Assembly (NCBI GenBank): GCA_021807585.1
Contig: JAKBCQ010000120.1
Location: 1-7,183, forward strand
DNA: 7,183 nucleotides
Reading direction: 5' to 3'
Source of the DNA: Planctomycetota bacterium
GTDB taxonomy: Bacteria > Planctomycetota > Planctomycetia > Isosphaerales > Isosphaeraceae
Of this stretch, positions 1 to 6,460 are shown in pieces. A program made the position numbers and the translations under genes. Position 1 is the first letter of the stretch. Every line of letters starts with the position of its first letter. Under the pieces are notes generated by a model, which searched no databases, had not been told where the DNA came from, and was given only the letters and a program-made list of their open reading frames with translations.

Positions 1-30
1 AGACCGATTCCTAAAAGATCGGTTTCTTTT
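1..30 (+). terminator. Rho-independent terminator-like hairpin of an upstream gene
   Basis: ACCGAT (3-8) pairs with ATCGGT (18-23) around a 9-nt loop, and A1-T25 and G2-T24 can extend the stem. A T-rich tract, TTTCTTTT (23-30), follows directly on the + strand. This is the usual layout of an intrinsic terminator and would end a + strand gene lying before the window. The stem is short, so strength is uncertain. Confidence 0.55.
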
Positions 31-91
31 CACAACAAACGCCGACTTCGCGAATGGATTGGCGCCGATCCGTCATGGAGGTCAATGTAAG

Positions 92-409
92 ATGAGATAT
101 CGTTTCGCCTTCAAGTCGATCTACGCGAGCGTCTTCGGTCTCGCTTTGGCGGTCGTCTGGCCGACTCGCTCGCAAGCGCAAGATCCGGTCCTCTCCCACG
201 AACCGATCGAGCGTTCCCAGCACAAACGATTCCATCACTGGTGCTGTTTTCAACCGCATCGAGAAGTGTTTCCGAGAACCTATTCGTATCAGTATGACAT
301 CTGGTTCAATCGGCCTCATCACTTCAAAGTCGTCGGCCCCGACGGCAAAAAATATTGGCGGACAACCGTTCGCGATCTCCCGATGGGCACGCCCTGGAGT
401 CCTTGGTGA
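92..409 (+). CDS. Small exported aromatic/His-rich hypothetical protein
   Basis: I do not recognise a named family. The ATG at 92 is preferred over the in-frame TTG at 59 because GGAGGT (77-82) sits 9 nt upstream of it and the signal peptide then begins cleanly. The 105-residue product has a basic N-terminus (MRYRFAFK), a hydrophobic stretch at about residues 11-23 and a likely signal peptidase I site after SQA (residue 29). The mature 76 residues are unusually rich in Trp, Tyr, Phe and His, with a vicinal Cys pair (C51-C52, WCCF), a YDIWFNRP segment (68-75), VGPDGKKYWRTTV (81-93) and a C-terminal PWSPW. No membrane segment follows the signal, so it is probably periplasmic or surface-exposed. 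It converges on the cytochrome lipoprotein gene, 138 bp away. That it is a real secreted protein is well supported; its function is unknown. Confidence 0.75.
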   Translation: MRYRFAFKSIYASVFGLALAVVWPTRSQAQDPVLSHEPIERSQHKRFHHWCCFQPHREVFPRTYSYQYDIWFNRPHHFKVVGPDGKKYWRTTVRDLPMGTPWSPW

Positions 410-439
410 GCCGAGCGAACGATCCGACCCGATCCACCA

Positions 440-482
440 GGGGGAGATTGACCGAGTCGTTCGAGCGACGCGATCCTCCCCC
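440..482. terminator. Long hairpin between convergent genes, possible bidirectional terminator
   Basis: GGGGGAGATTG (440-450) pairs with CGATCCTCCCCC (471-482), with one bulged C (475) and one G-T wobble. An inner GTCG/CGAC stem (456-459 with 466-469) caps it. It lies between the stop of the + strand small-protein gene (409) and the stop of the minus-strand lipoprotein gene (548), where a shared terminator is expected. No clean T-run follows the stem on either strand; only an AT-rich stretch (484-530) flanks one side. It may therefore be a Rho-dependent or RNA-stabilising hairpin rather than a classical terminator. Confidence 0.4.
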
Positions 483-547
483 CGATAAAAATCTAAAATT
501 ATTTATTCATAACTTATCTTGATAGTATTGATCGGGGCGGCTTCGAT

Positions 548-1417
548 TCACCTTCCTGGGATCGCATCGGGGAGAGCCGGTTGTGGTGGATTAGCCTGAA
601 GGGGCTGCCCTGGTGCGATTCCGCCTGGAAGGGGCTGCGCCGGAGCGATTCCGCCTTGAAGAGGCTGCGCCGGAGCGATTCCGCCTGGAAGCGGCTGCGC
701 CGGAGCGATTCCACCCGGAACGGGTTGCCCTGGAGCGATTCCACCTGGAAGCGGCTGCGCCGGAACGATTCCGCCCGGAAGCGGCTGACCCGGAGCGACT
801 CCACCTGGAACGGGCTGCGCCGGAGCGACTCCACCTGGAACGGGCTGACTCGGAGCGATTCCACCCTGTACGGGTTGCCCTGGAGCGATTCCGCCTGGAA
901 GCGGCTGCGCCGGAACGATTCCACCCGAAACGGGTTGCGCCGGAGCGATTCCTCCCTGAACGGGCTGCGCCGGAGCGGGGCGTCCGGTCGCCGGTTCATC
1001 ACGAAGCTCGCTGATCGGTTGCGAGAAGATAAGTCGCTTGGGCGAAGGATCGTTGGGCGGAGTGGGAGCGGGGACGTCGTGCCAACGGCGCAAAAATTCA
1101 TTCAATTTTTCATATTCTTTTCCGGTTAGATTGGCTCGGACCCGCATGTGCGCGGCGACGTTCTGGTAATTCGCCAACGGCCGTTCTCCCAAGGCCCGAG
1201 CGTTATGACATTGATTGCAATACATGGAGAAAACTTCGCCTCCGGTGAGGGAATCCTCGTAGCTTTCGGCGTCGCCATTGGGCCGCGGGGTACGCAACGG
1301 CGCGGGCCCCTCCGAGAGGTCGATCGCGGTGCTTTGGCAACCGATCGCCATCAGCCCGAATAGCCCGCAGAGAGGCGCGATCCAGCTTCGGGAAAGCCTC
1401 GAAAGAATGATCAACAT
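548..1417 (-). CDS. Monoheme cytochrome c lipoprotein with decapeptide-repeat tail
   Basis: This is a predicted electron-carrier protein anchored to a membrane by lipid. The ATG at 1417 is chosen because AAGGGAG (1432-1426) lies 8 nt upstream and the product then opens with a short basic and hydrophobic leader ending in a lipobox-like MAIGC (lipid-modified Cys27). The frame remains open upstream to 1537, but that extension would bury the signal. In the 289-residue protein one haem c site is visible, C67-N-Q-C70-H71, and Met91 in the HMRVRANLTG segment is a plausible distal ligand. The cytochrome fold is small (about residues 57-112). After a Pro-rich linker, residues 148-274 are 12 complete decapeptides and one partial, consensus APAQPLPGGI, probably extended and flexible. 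The end, QPALPDAIPGR, has no anchor. The gene starts 123 bp after the porin gene on the same strand with no visible terminator between, so co-transcription is likely. The redox partner is unknown, and the lipobox, with Ile at -2, is slightly atypical. Confidence 0.85.
   Translation of the reverse strand: MLIILSRLSRSWIAPLCGLFGLMAIGCQSTAIDLSEGPAPLRTPRPNGDAESYEDSLTGGEVFSMYCNQCHNARALGERPLANYQNVAAHMRVRANLTGKEYEKLNEFLRRWHDVPAPTPPNDPSPKRLIFSQPISELRDEPATGRPAPAQPVQGGIAPAQPVSGGIVPAQPLPGGIAPGQPVQGGIAPSQPVPGGVAPAQPVPGGVAPGQPLPGGIVPAQPLPGGIAPGQPVPGGIAPAQPLPGGIAPAQPLQGGIAPAQPLPGGIAPGQPLQANPPQPALPDAIPGR
596..976 (-). repeat. 30-bp in-frame tandem repeat, about 12.7 copies
   Basis: Each 30-bp unit encodes ten residues of the form [AV]P[AGS]QP[LV][PQS]GG[IV]. 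Twelve complete units cover 617-976 and a partial unit, APGQPLQ, covers 596-616. Units differ mainly at one or two codon positions (Ala/Gly/Ser, Leu/Val, Pro/Gln/Ser, Ile/Val), and the DNA is nearly identical between copies. The unit length is a multiple of three and lacks stops in several frames, so long overlapping open frames appear here on both strands; these are not genes. Such an array is prone to gain or loss of whole units without breaking the reading frame. Confidence 0.95.
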
Positions 1418-1540
1418 CGCCGTTTCTCCCTTATCCTCGTACCGCAACGTTTCGAGCCGAGCGACCGATTCTTCTCCAGACCGGGTCGCCGCATCGATCG
1501 ACAGACGGGACTCGACCGGAGCGATCCTCCCTCGCAACGA

Positions 1541-3436
1541 TTAGAAGTTCGTTGCGAATTGAACCATGAAGAGATTATCCATCAAATTCAATCCGCGCTC
1601 CGTGTTAATCTCATAAGCAAACTTAAGTATCGTCGAAGGGTAGAAGTAATAGTTTAACCCCGCCGTGTACTGGCTTCGGTTCACCGGGGCGTTCGTGAGA
1701 GGGTTGAACGACGTCGGATCGAACTTCGCCAAATCAATCCCCTGGAAGGCCGCTTCGCTGTAGCGGAAAACGTACTCTAATCTTTGGATATGTTTGTGAA
1801 TTGATTGGTAATCGCGGTAAGCCAACTGCGCGTAGAGGCCGGTGCGGTTGATGTTGGAACCGATGAACTGTTGGGTTCGCTCGTAGTTTTGACCGTATTC
1901 GAACCGCGCGTCCCAGTTCCCGCGGTGGTAGTTGAAATAGGGCTGCCAATCGCTGATCAAAGCTCCGTCGTTTTTACCGTATGGGACGTTGACGAGTTCC
2001 GATACGCCGAAGTTGATTCCGCGTGAGGGGAGCCAGAGACCGACTCGACCTCCGTAAGCCATCGCGTTATTGAGGCTCCCCGAGGTTCCGAGCAATCCCG
2101 CGAGGTCGTACCAATCGGTCGCCTGACCCGCGCCTGGAACGCCGAGTCCGTTCGTCGCATAGACCGAGTACTCGGCCTTCCAACGACTCTTACCGAGATA
2201 TTTCGCCCCGCGGAATTGGAGCCCCGGAAGAGTCAGACCGTCGGGGATCACTTGCCGCATCACCAGGGGAATATCGGGCAATTTGTTAATCCACTGGGGG
2301 TCGAGCCGTTCGTTCCAGAACCCGATCGGCGCCAGGAAATAACCGATATCGGCGGTCAACCAATCGGTAATGAACATGTCGATCTGCGCTTGCCCAAGAG
2401 AAACGCCGGTCGGCGTGAATGTGGTTTCGGCCGAGAGTAAAAAGCGTTTGTTGAGCTGGACCAAGAAGAAGGGAGAATACTCCTGAAATTGGAAGAAGCC
2501 TGCGCCGCGCCGGCCTGTATCGAGGCTGTAACGCGTCGAGATCGTGTTCCAGACCGAAAACGGAGTCGAGTTGTTTCCGCTCGGCGTGGCCCACTCGCTG
2601 AGCGGAGAAGACGGCCTGGGGGGATTTCGTCGTTGATTGTCGACGGTATCGACCAATGTGTCGTGAGCGTCGGCGAGTTCTTTATCGCGCAAGGCGGCTT
2701 GCTTGCCGCGGGATTCAAGAGTCGCCGTCTGGGCTTGCAGCTTCCCGACATCGCCGGCCTGCTTCTCAAGCTGATCGGCCAGTAATTGAGACTGTTTCTC
2801 GAGAATTTCCATCTGCTTTTGCTTGAGCTCGTCGAGCTTTCGCCGCCGTTCCATCTCATCGGCGCCGGCGGCGACCGGACTTACCCCCGAAGGCGCGGCG
2901 GGCGCGGCGACGACGGCCTGCTGCTTCTCAATTTGTTCGGCGAGAATCTTGAGCTGCTGATCAAGCACGCTCAGTTGCTTATTCTTGAGTTCGATAAGCC
3001 TCGCTTGACGATCCGCCTCCGGATTCGCAGGCGCGATCGGCGCACCGGCCTCCCCTCCCGCGGCTTGAGGGGCGACGGACGATCGTTTCGCCAATTGGGC
3101 TCGAAGTTGTTGCGCGGATTGCTCGATCGTATCGATCTTCCGCTGTTGCGCTTCGACGATTCTCCGCTGCGCCTCCATGTCTTTGGCGTAGCGATCCCTG
3201 AGGGCTTGAATCTCCCGGTTATTGCGTTCGAGCGCCTCCAGAACGGCTGAGTTCAGCTTCGGATCCTCGGGGGCTTGCACGACGGCCTTCGCGGCGGGTC
3301 TCACGACGACCGATCGCCGGTCGGTCGGATCGGAATTCGACACGGGCGCATCGATGGGATCATTCGATTCATCGCCCCAAGCATTCCCGGCAAAGATCAG
3401 CAAGCAAAGAAAACCCAAGATCGGAAATCGACCCAT
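1541..3436 (-). CDS. Outer-membrane porin with N-terminal coiled coils (OprO/OprP-like)
   Basis: The predicted product is an outer-membrane beta-barrel channel of 631 residues. The ATG at 3436 is chosen because AAAGGTG (3450-3444) is 7 nt upstream and the protein then starts with a signal peptide (hydrophobic residues 5-17, likely cleavage after AWG, residue 21). The frame is open to 3733, but that would place 99 unrelated residues before the signal. Residues 60-118, 142-172 and 193-265 are charged, Leu/Gln/Lys-rich coiled-coil segments separated by Ala/Pro/Gly linkers (119-140, 173-192). From about residue 281 alternating aromatic strands begin, such as GAGFFQFQEYSPFFLVQLNK and WKAEYSVYATNG. 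They end in a C-terminal Phe (MVQFATNF), the usual barrel-assembly signal. The barrel resembles phosphate-selective porin O/P proteins, but substrate specificity cannot be read from that. The coiled coils may trimerise the channel or span the periplasm. The gene lies between two cytochrome c genes on the same strand. Confidence 0.85.
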   Translation of the reverse strand: MGRFPILGFLCLLIFAGNAWGDESNDPIDAPVSNSDPTDRRSVVVRPAAKAVVQAPEDPKLNSAVLEALERNNREIQALRDRYAKDMEAQRRIVEAQQRKIDTIEQSAQQLRAQLAKRSSVAPQAAGGEAGAPIAPANPEADRQARLIELKNKQLSVLDQQLKILAEQIEKQQAVVAAPAAPSGVSPVAAGADEMERRRKLDELKQKQMEILEKQSQLLADQLEKQAGDVGKLQAQTATLESRGKQAALRDKELADAHDTLVDTVDNQRRNPPRPSSPLSEWATPSGNNSTPFSVWNTISTRYSLDTGRRGAGFFQFQEYSPFFLVQLNKRFLLSAETTFTPTGVSLGQAQIDMFITDWLTADIGYFLAPIGFWNERLDPQWINKLPDIPLVMRQVIPDGLTLPGLQFRGAKYLGKSRWKAEYSVYATNGLGVPGAGQATDWYDLAGLLGTSGSLNNAMAYGGRVGLWLPSRGINFGVSELVNVPYGKNDGALISDWQPYFNYHRGNWDARFEYGQNYERTQQFIGSNINRTGLYAQLAYRDYQSIHKHIQRLEYVFRYSEAAFQGIDLAKFDPTSFNPLTNAPVNRSQYTAGLNYYFYPSTILKFAYEINTERGLNLMDNLFMVQFATNF

Positions 3437-3873
3437 TTCGGAACACCTTTGTCCTAAATCCGCTTCCAAAATTGGGTAAAAATTCACATCAACGCATTGG
3501 TCAATGTGCAAAAATGCGAACTGATTCGATACGAAGTGAAAGAGATACTTCCGAGACATTATCGTACCGCGAGCTGGATAATCTTTAACGATTATCACGA
3601 AAGCGATGATTACAGCGGCGGAAATCTGGAACCGCGCAATCATTCCCCTGCTATTGCGCAATCCATGGAATCGTTTTTCGATCGGTCGGATTGGCTCGCG
3701 GACGCCGAATTGTCGCGTTCGATAGCAGATCAATCACCAGATGTTGATTCCGTGGAATCCACCGCCGCGCTCGGTTTCCAGTCGTGAAATGATCAGCCGG
3801 CGAGCGGAAGGATTCCCTGGGGTCGTGGGTTGAGAGGAAGGTCGATCGCACCGTACTCCGCCCCGATCGATTG
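3437..3873. other. Intergenic region with no convincing gene (437 bp)
   Basis: This separates the stop of the tailed cytochrome gene (3874) from the start of the porin gene (3436), both on the minus strand. Frames are open on both strands (+ 3497-3787, - 3437-3733, - 3651-3851), but none has a Shine-Dalgarno sequence, a recognisable domain or a sensible start. The part next to the porin (3437-3620) is AT-richer than its surroundings and likely holds a porin promoter and leader. I see no clear terminator after the cytochrome gene. Confidence 0.5.
3493..3508. promoter_or_regulatory. Palindrome upstream of porin gene, possible operator
   Basis: CATTG (3495-3499) and CAATG (3502-3506) are perfect inverted arms separated by GT; a G-T wobble and a C-G pair extend the symmetry to 3493-3508. 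It is centred about 65 bp before the porin start codon, a normal place for a transcription-factor site. No regulator is encoded in the window and one site alone could be chance. Confidence 0.25.
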
Positions 3874-4623
3874 TCAGCCCTTGAAGGGGCTGGGGGCGGT
3901 CACCGGAGGCGCGGGAGTGGGCGTAACCGGCTGCGGTGATACGGGGCTTGCAGGCTGTGGAGGAACGGCGGCAGGGGGTGCGGGCGTCGGCGTCGCGGCT
4001 GGGGGCGATCCTGCGGAAGCGGTCGCGGCGGAAGGCGCGGTCGGAGACGCCGCGGCGGGCTGACCGCTCGCGGGGGCGTTCTCAACAACCTCATGACCGA
4101 GCCCAGGTCTTGATTCCTCCGCCCCTGGAATAAATTTATGGAGATATCTGGCGAGCGCGTGCGATTCTTCGAGCGTGATCACCCCCCGAAACGAAGGCAT
4201 GACGGCGCCTCGGCCTTCGATGATGACCCGCGATCGGTAAGCGTCGGGGCGCGTCTCTTGCCAAACTCTGTTGGTGAAATCGGGTACGTCGGGGATATCC
4301 CAGACGCCTCGGCCGTCGACTCCATGGCAGCGGATGCAATATCGATTGAAGAGATTCATAACGACACGCCGCTCCTGCTCGGGGCTCCGTACCCAAAGCC
4401 AAGATCCACCCATCTCAACGTTGCTAATGTCGCCGGGTCCCGGGGTATGCCCCAGGACACGGTGGTGCGCGCAAAATAAGTGTGGCCAAGTTTTGCCGCA
4501 CTGACAAACGGCGTTCACCGGACGGTTTGCGACAGTCGCCACCAAGATAAACGACGCGAACGCGATCGCTCCTCTCAAGGCGGTTGCCCGGCAGATACGT
4601 GTTAAGCGGTATCCTGGTTCCAT
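3874..4623 (-). CDS. Periplasmic monoheme cytochrome c with Cys/His N-terminal motif and Pro/Ala tail
   Basis: This is a predicted soluble periplasmic electron carrier of 249 residues. The ATG at 4623 is used; an in-frame TTG lies 12 nt earlier, but GGGGGA (4633-4628) fits the ATG, although its 4-nt spacing is short. A signal peptide is clear (hydrophobic residues 19-32, likely cleavage after VNA, residue 38). The mature N-terminus carries a Cys/His cluster, C40-Q-C42 then FCAHH (C51, H53, H54), which is not a haem motif and could bind a metal or form a disulfide. The class I cytochrome c domain covers about residues 85-165: haem site C96-I-R-C99-H100 followed by GVDGRG, and the Met ligand in AVMPSFRG (Met142). 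Residues 183-249 are an Ala/Pro/Ser/Thr-rich tail without regular repeats. The gene is first of three on the minus strand and divergent from the DUF1559 genes. Fold and export are well supported; partner and pathway are unknown. Confidence 0.85.
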   Translation of the reverse strand: MEPGYRLTRICRATALRGAIAFASFILVATVANRPVNAVCQCGKTWPHLFCAHHRVLGHTPGPGDISNVEMGGSWLWVRSPEQERRVVMNLFNRYCIRCHGVDGRGVWDIPDVPDFTNRVWQETRPDAYRSRVIIEGRGAVMPSFRGVITLEESHALARYLHKFIPGAEESRPGLGHEVVENAPASGQPAAASPTAPSAATASAGSPPAATPTPAPPAAVPPQPASPVSPQPVTPTPAPPVTAPSPFKG

Positions 4624-4825
4624 GGTTTCCCCCAAATCTTCTTACCAGACGTCGTTTCGAGACCGTTCGGCTTCTCCCCGGGATCCCCGGTCAAGAGCGC
4701 TCCGCTACGAGAGGATCTCTCTGTTTTATCGGAATAATCGACCTCGGCGCCGTGATCTTTCTTTCACAAAAAGCGAACGTTCGACCGACGAGGATTTCGA
4801 TTGTAATCAAACGATAGTTGATTTA

Positions 4826-4865
4826 TCCGGTGCGACATCGCCGGACGAGTTCGGCGAAAGCCGAG
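4826..4865 (+). other. Two adjacent small stem-loops, one with GNRA tetraloop
   Basis: TCCGGTG (4826-4832) pairs with CGCCGGA (4839-4845) around CGACAT; the seven pairs include one G-T. Five bases later TTCGGC (4850-4855) pairs with GCCGAG (4860-4865) around GAAA, a GNRA-type loop on the + strand. An AT-rich stretch containing TTATTTTTC (4878-4886) follows after about a dozen bases. They could be part of a structured RNA or an imperfect terminator. I do not recognise a known RNA family. Confidence 0.35.
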
Positions 4866-4875
4866 ATAGCGAGAC

Positions 4876-4917
4876 ATTATTTTTCTATATATAACTTAAT
4901 AAGTTGTTTTTATTTAT
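4876..4917. promoter_or_regulatory. AT-rich island with TAAGTT palindrome, likely promoter/operator
   Basis: About 42 bp of almost pure A/T, including TATATATAA and T-runs, sit in otherwise GC-rich DNA between divergent genes. Within it AACTTA (4893-4898) and TAAGTT (4900-4905) form a perfect inverted repeat around one base. Such an easily melted stretch with an operator-like palindrome suits a promoter for either flanking gene. I cannot assign -35 and -10 boxes with confidence. Confidence 0.35.
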
Positions 4918-4934
4918 CGATCGGCGGCGGAGGA

Positions 4935-4998
4935 CGATCGCGACGATGTACGATCGCTTCGTCGATCGGTCGCCTCGGGCTCTTCCAGGCGAGCGATC
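4935..4998 (+). other. Two mutually exclusive stem-loops
   Basis: Stem A pairs CGATCG (4935-4940) and ACGA (4943-4946) with TCGT (4959-4962) and CGATCG (4963-4968), leaving CG at 4941-4942 bulged. Stem B pairs 4964-4975 with 4987-4998 (GATCG..TCGCCT with AGGCGA..CGATC) with a single G-G mismatch and an 11-nt loop. Both need bases 4964-4968, so only one can form at a time, as in attenuators and switches. Self-complementary CGATCG words make such pairings easy, so chance is a real alternative. Confidence 0.35.
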
Positions 4999-5311
4999 AA
5001 CGAGCGCAATGCTACGAGATCTTATCGCGGAGGGCGATCGCGGTCGTGTTCACAAGCGACATGACGATAAAGTTTCTCGACGACCCCTGACAATAAATAC
5101 ATCATTATTGGAAAACAAGTCCGCGTTCGAGAGTATCGTTAAAGGTAGAACCAATTTATTAAAACATGAATCTTCTATCTTAACAATATCTTCGATTGAG
5201 ATTCACGCGCTCTTCGTCGCTCTTTCATGAATCGCTGGTATCGTCTCGAACGCGTTGATTAACTCGATTTTATCTTCCCCCCCGACAAACGACACCGGAA
5301 GACAAAAAACA

Positions 5312-6406
5312 ATGAAGCTCTCCGTCAAGAATCACAACGACAATCGATCAAGAGGGTTTACTTTGATCGAGCTGCTCGTCGTCATCGCGATCATCGCGGT
5401 ATTGGTGGCGTTGTTGCTGCCCGCGGTGCAACAGGCTCGGGAGGCCGCCAGACGCACTCAATGCTTGAACAATCTTAAGCAGCTTGGGCTGGCGATGCAC
5501 AATTACGAAAGCGCCAATCGCACGTTTCCACCCAAGTGCTTTAATATCGGGCTTCCAGGGCAACCGAACAATCCCAACTGGCTTTGGACGACGAGCGTGG
5601 GGCCGACGGCTCGGGTTATGAATTTCATGGACCAAGAGGCTCTTTTCAATTCGATTAATTTCATTTTCGGATACACAGATCCGACAAATATGACGATCGG
5701 CCAAACGACGATCAATACATTGATCTGTCCGAGCGAGTTCAACACCCAGCAATCGCAGACCGTCGACGGAATCTTCTCGATCACGAATTACGCCTGGAAC
5801 AACGGCGATTGGTACGTGTGGGGCGGTTACAACACGACGCTGACCCGCGGCGCGTTCGCTCCGAATTACAGTCGTCGCATCGCCGAGTTTCGCGACGGAC
5901 TCAGTCAAACTTTGTTTGGATCGGAAGTAAAAACAAATACGCCCGTGATGCGACATTGTTATCCCGCGGGAAGCGGACAATCACCTTCGGGATTCGTCCC
6001 GGGATTTCCTCCGCCTCCGTTGCAATCGGCGGCGATTGTTCAGCAGATCGCTTCGAGCGCGAGCTGCACGCCCCAGCTCTCAGGGCATACGCGTTGGCCC
6101 GACGGCAAGGTTCCCGACGGCGGCTTCACCACGGCGCTCCCTCCCAACGCCAAGATTCAGTTGAATCCAATTCCAACAATCTTCGTCGGTCCCAGTCAGA
6201 TGGATGTTGATTTGGTGACGATCGACGAAAACGACGGCGGTCCCACATATGCCGCGGTGACGGCGCGCAGCTTCCATCCCAATGGAGTGAACGTACTGCT
6301 GGGTGACGGCAGCGTGCGATTCATCCAAAATTCGATCAATCCCGCCGTTTGGCGGGCGCTGGGAACCGTCTTCGGCCGCGAGGTCGTTTCTCAAACCGAC
6401 TTCTAA
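5312..6406 (+). CDS. DUF1559 family prepilin-like protein (H-X9-DG)
   Basis: This is a pseudopilin-like exported protein of 364 residues. The ATG at 5312 places the prepilin signal near the N-terminus; GGAAG (5297-5301) is a weak ribosome site 10 nt upstream, and the in-frame TTG at 5255 would add 19 residues before a class III signal. The prepilin peptidase site is G15|F16-TLIE with Glu at +5 (E20), followed by a hydrophobic helix (residues 16-38) and the conserved [20 protein letters not shown] segment (42-61). The C-terminal signature is H322, nine residues, then D332-G333, in [18 protein letters not shown]. Both ends match DUF1559, whose members are assembled or secreted through type II/type IV-pilus-like machinery in planctomycetes; the exact role of individual copies is not known. 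The middle (about 65-315), with several Cys (76, 139, 216, 252), is probably the surface-facing domain. It is followed by a terminator and a paralogue. Confidence 0.93.
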   Translation: MKLSVKNHNDNRSRGFTLIELLVVIAIIAVLVALLLPAVQQAREAARRTQCLNNLKQLGLAMHNYESANRTFPPKCFNIGLPGQPNNPNWLWTTSVGPTARVMNFMDQEALFNSINFIFGYTDPTNMTIGQTTINTLICPSEFNTQQSQTVDGIFSITNYAWNNGDWYVWGGYNTTLTRGAFAPNYSRRIAEFRDGLSQTLFGSEVKTNTPVMRHCYPAGSGQSPSGFVPGFPPPPLQSAAIVQQIASSASCTPQLSGHTRWPDGKVPDGGFTTALPPNAKIQLNPIPTIFVGPSQMDVDLVTIDENDGGPTYAAVTARSFHPNGVNVLLGDGSVRFIQNSINPAVWRALGTVFGREVVSQTDF

Positions 6407-6416
6407 ACCGATTACC

Positions 6417-6460
6417 TCGTCCGCCGCGGCGAGCGATTAAAAGTCGCGGTGGGCGATTTT
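6417..6460 (+). terminator. Intrinsic terminator after first DUF1559 gene
   Basis: Bases 6417-6430 pair with 6443-6456 in a GC-rich stem of 14 pairs, three of them G-T, around a 12-nt loop, directly followed by TTTT (6457-6460). It begins 10 bp after the stop codon at 6404-6406. The DUF1559 gene is therefore probably a single-gene transcript, and its downstream paralogue is likely transcribed from its own promoter. Confidence 0.75.

Larger units (their letters stand above)
4624..5311. other. Divergent non-coding region (688 bp) with hairpins
   Basis: This lies between the start of the minus-strand cytochrome (4623) and the start of the first DUF1559 gene (5312), so it should hold promoters for both directions. 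Open frames on + (4622-4894, 4818-5090, 4904-5230) are short, Arg/Ser-rich and lack a Shine-Dalgarno sequence or family signature; I treat them as chance. Structure seen: hairpins at 4826-4845 and 4850-4865, an AT-rich island (4876-4917), overlapping stem-loops at 4935-4998, a small ATCGC/GCGAT hairpin at 5024-5038, and five CGATCG palindromes. From 5090 to 5311 it is AT-richer and looks like a leader, with no obvious terminator. Confidence 0.5.

Noticed and set aside
596..976. Possible CRISPR array from the 30-bp repeats
   Set aside because: Units are directly head-to-tail with no unique spacers and are in frame within a coding gene; no cas genes are present.
514..1129. Long open frames on both strands across the repeat array (+ 581-1129, + 613-1014, - 514-1101)
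   Set aside because: They arise because a stop-free 30-bp unit keeps several frames open. They give Arg/Ser-rich repeat peptides with no signal or domain, whereas the frame ending at 548 carries the haem motif.
1541..3436. Assigning phosphate uptake to the porin
   Set aside because: The barrel resembles OprO/OprP only in general character. The phosphate-binding residues cannot be verified by eye and no phosphate genes are nearby.
3437..3733. N-terminal extension of the porin frame
   Set aside because: The signal peptide and ribosome site place the start at 3436. The extension contains no recognisable domain, though it includes a short hydrophobic run.
3497..3787. Open frame of 96 codons on + upstream of the porin
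   Set aside because: It starts with TTG, has no Shine-Dalgarno sequence and no recognisable motif, and overlaps the likely porin promoter. It could be reconsidered if homologues are found.
4752..4767. CRP-like inverted repeat GTGA-N8-TCAC
   Set aside because: CRP sites have six bases between these arms, not eight. Half-sites this short are expected by chance.
4904..5230. Open frame of 108 codons on + in the divergent region
   Set aside because: Arg/Ser-rich composition, no ribosome site and no domain; it lies over the palindromes and hairpins of a probable regulatory region.
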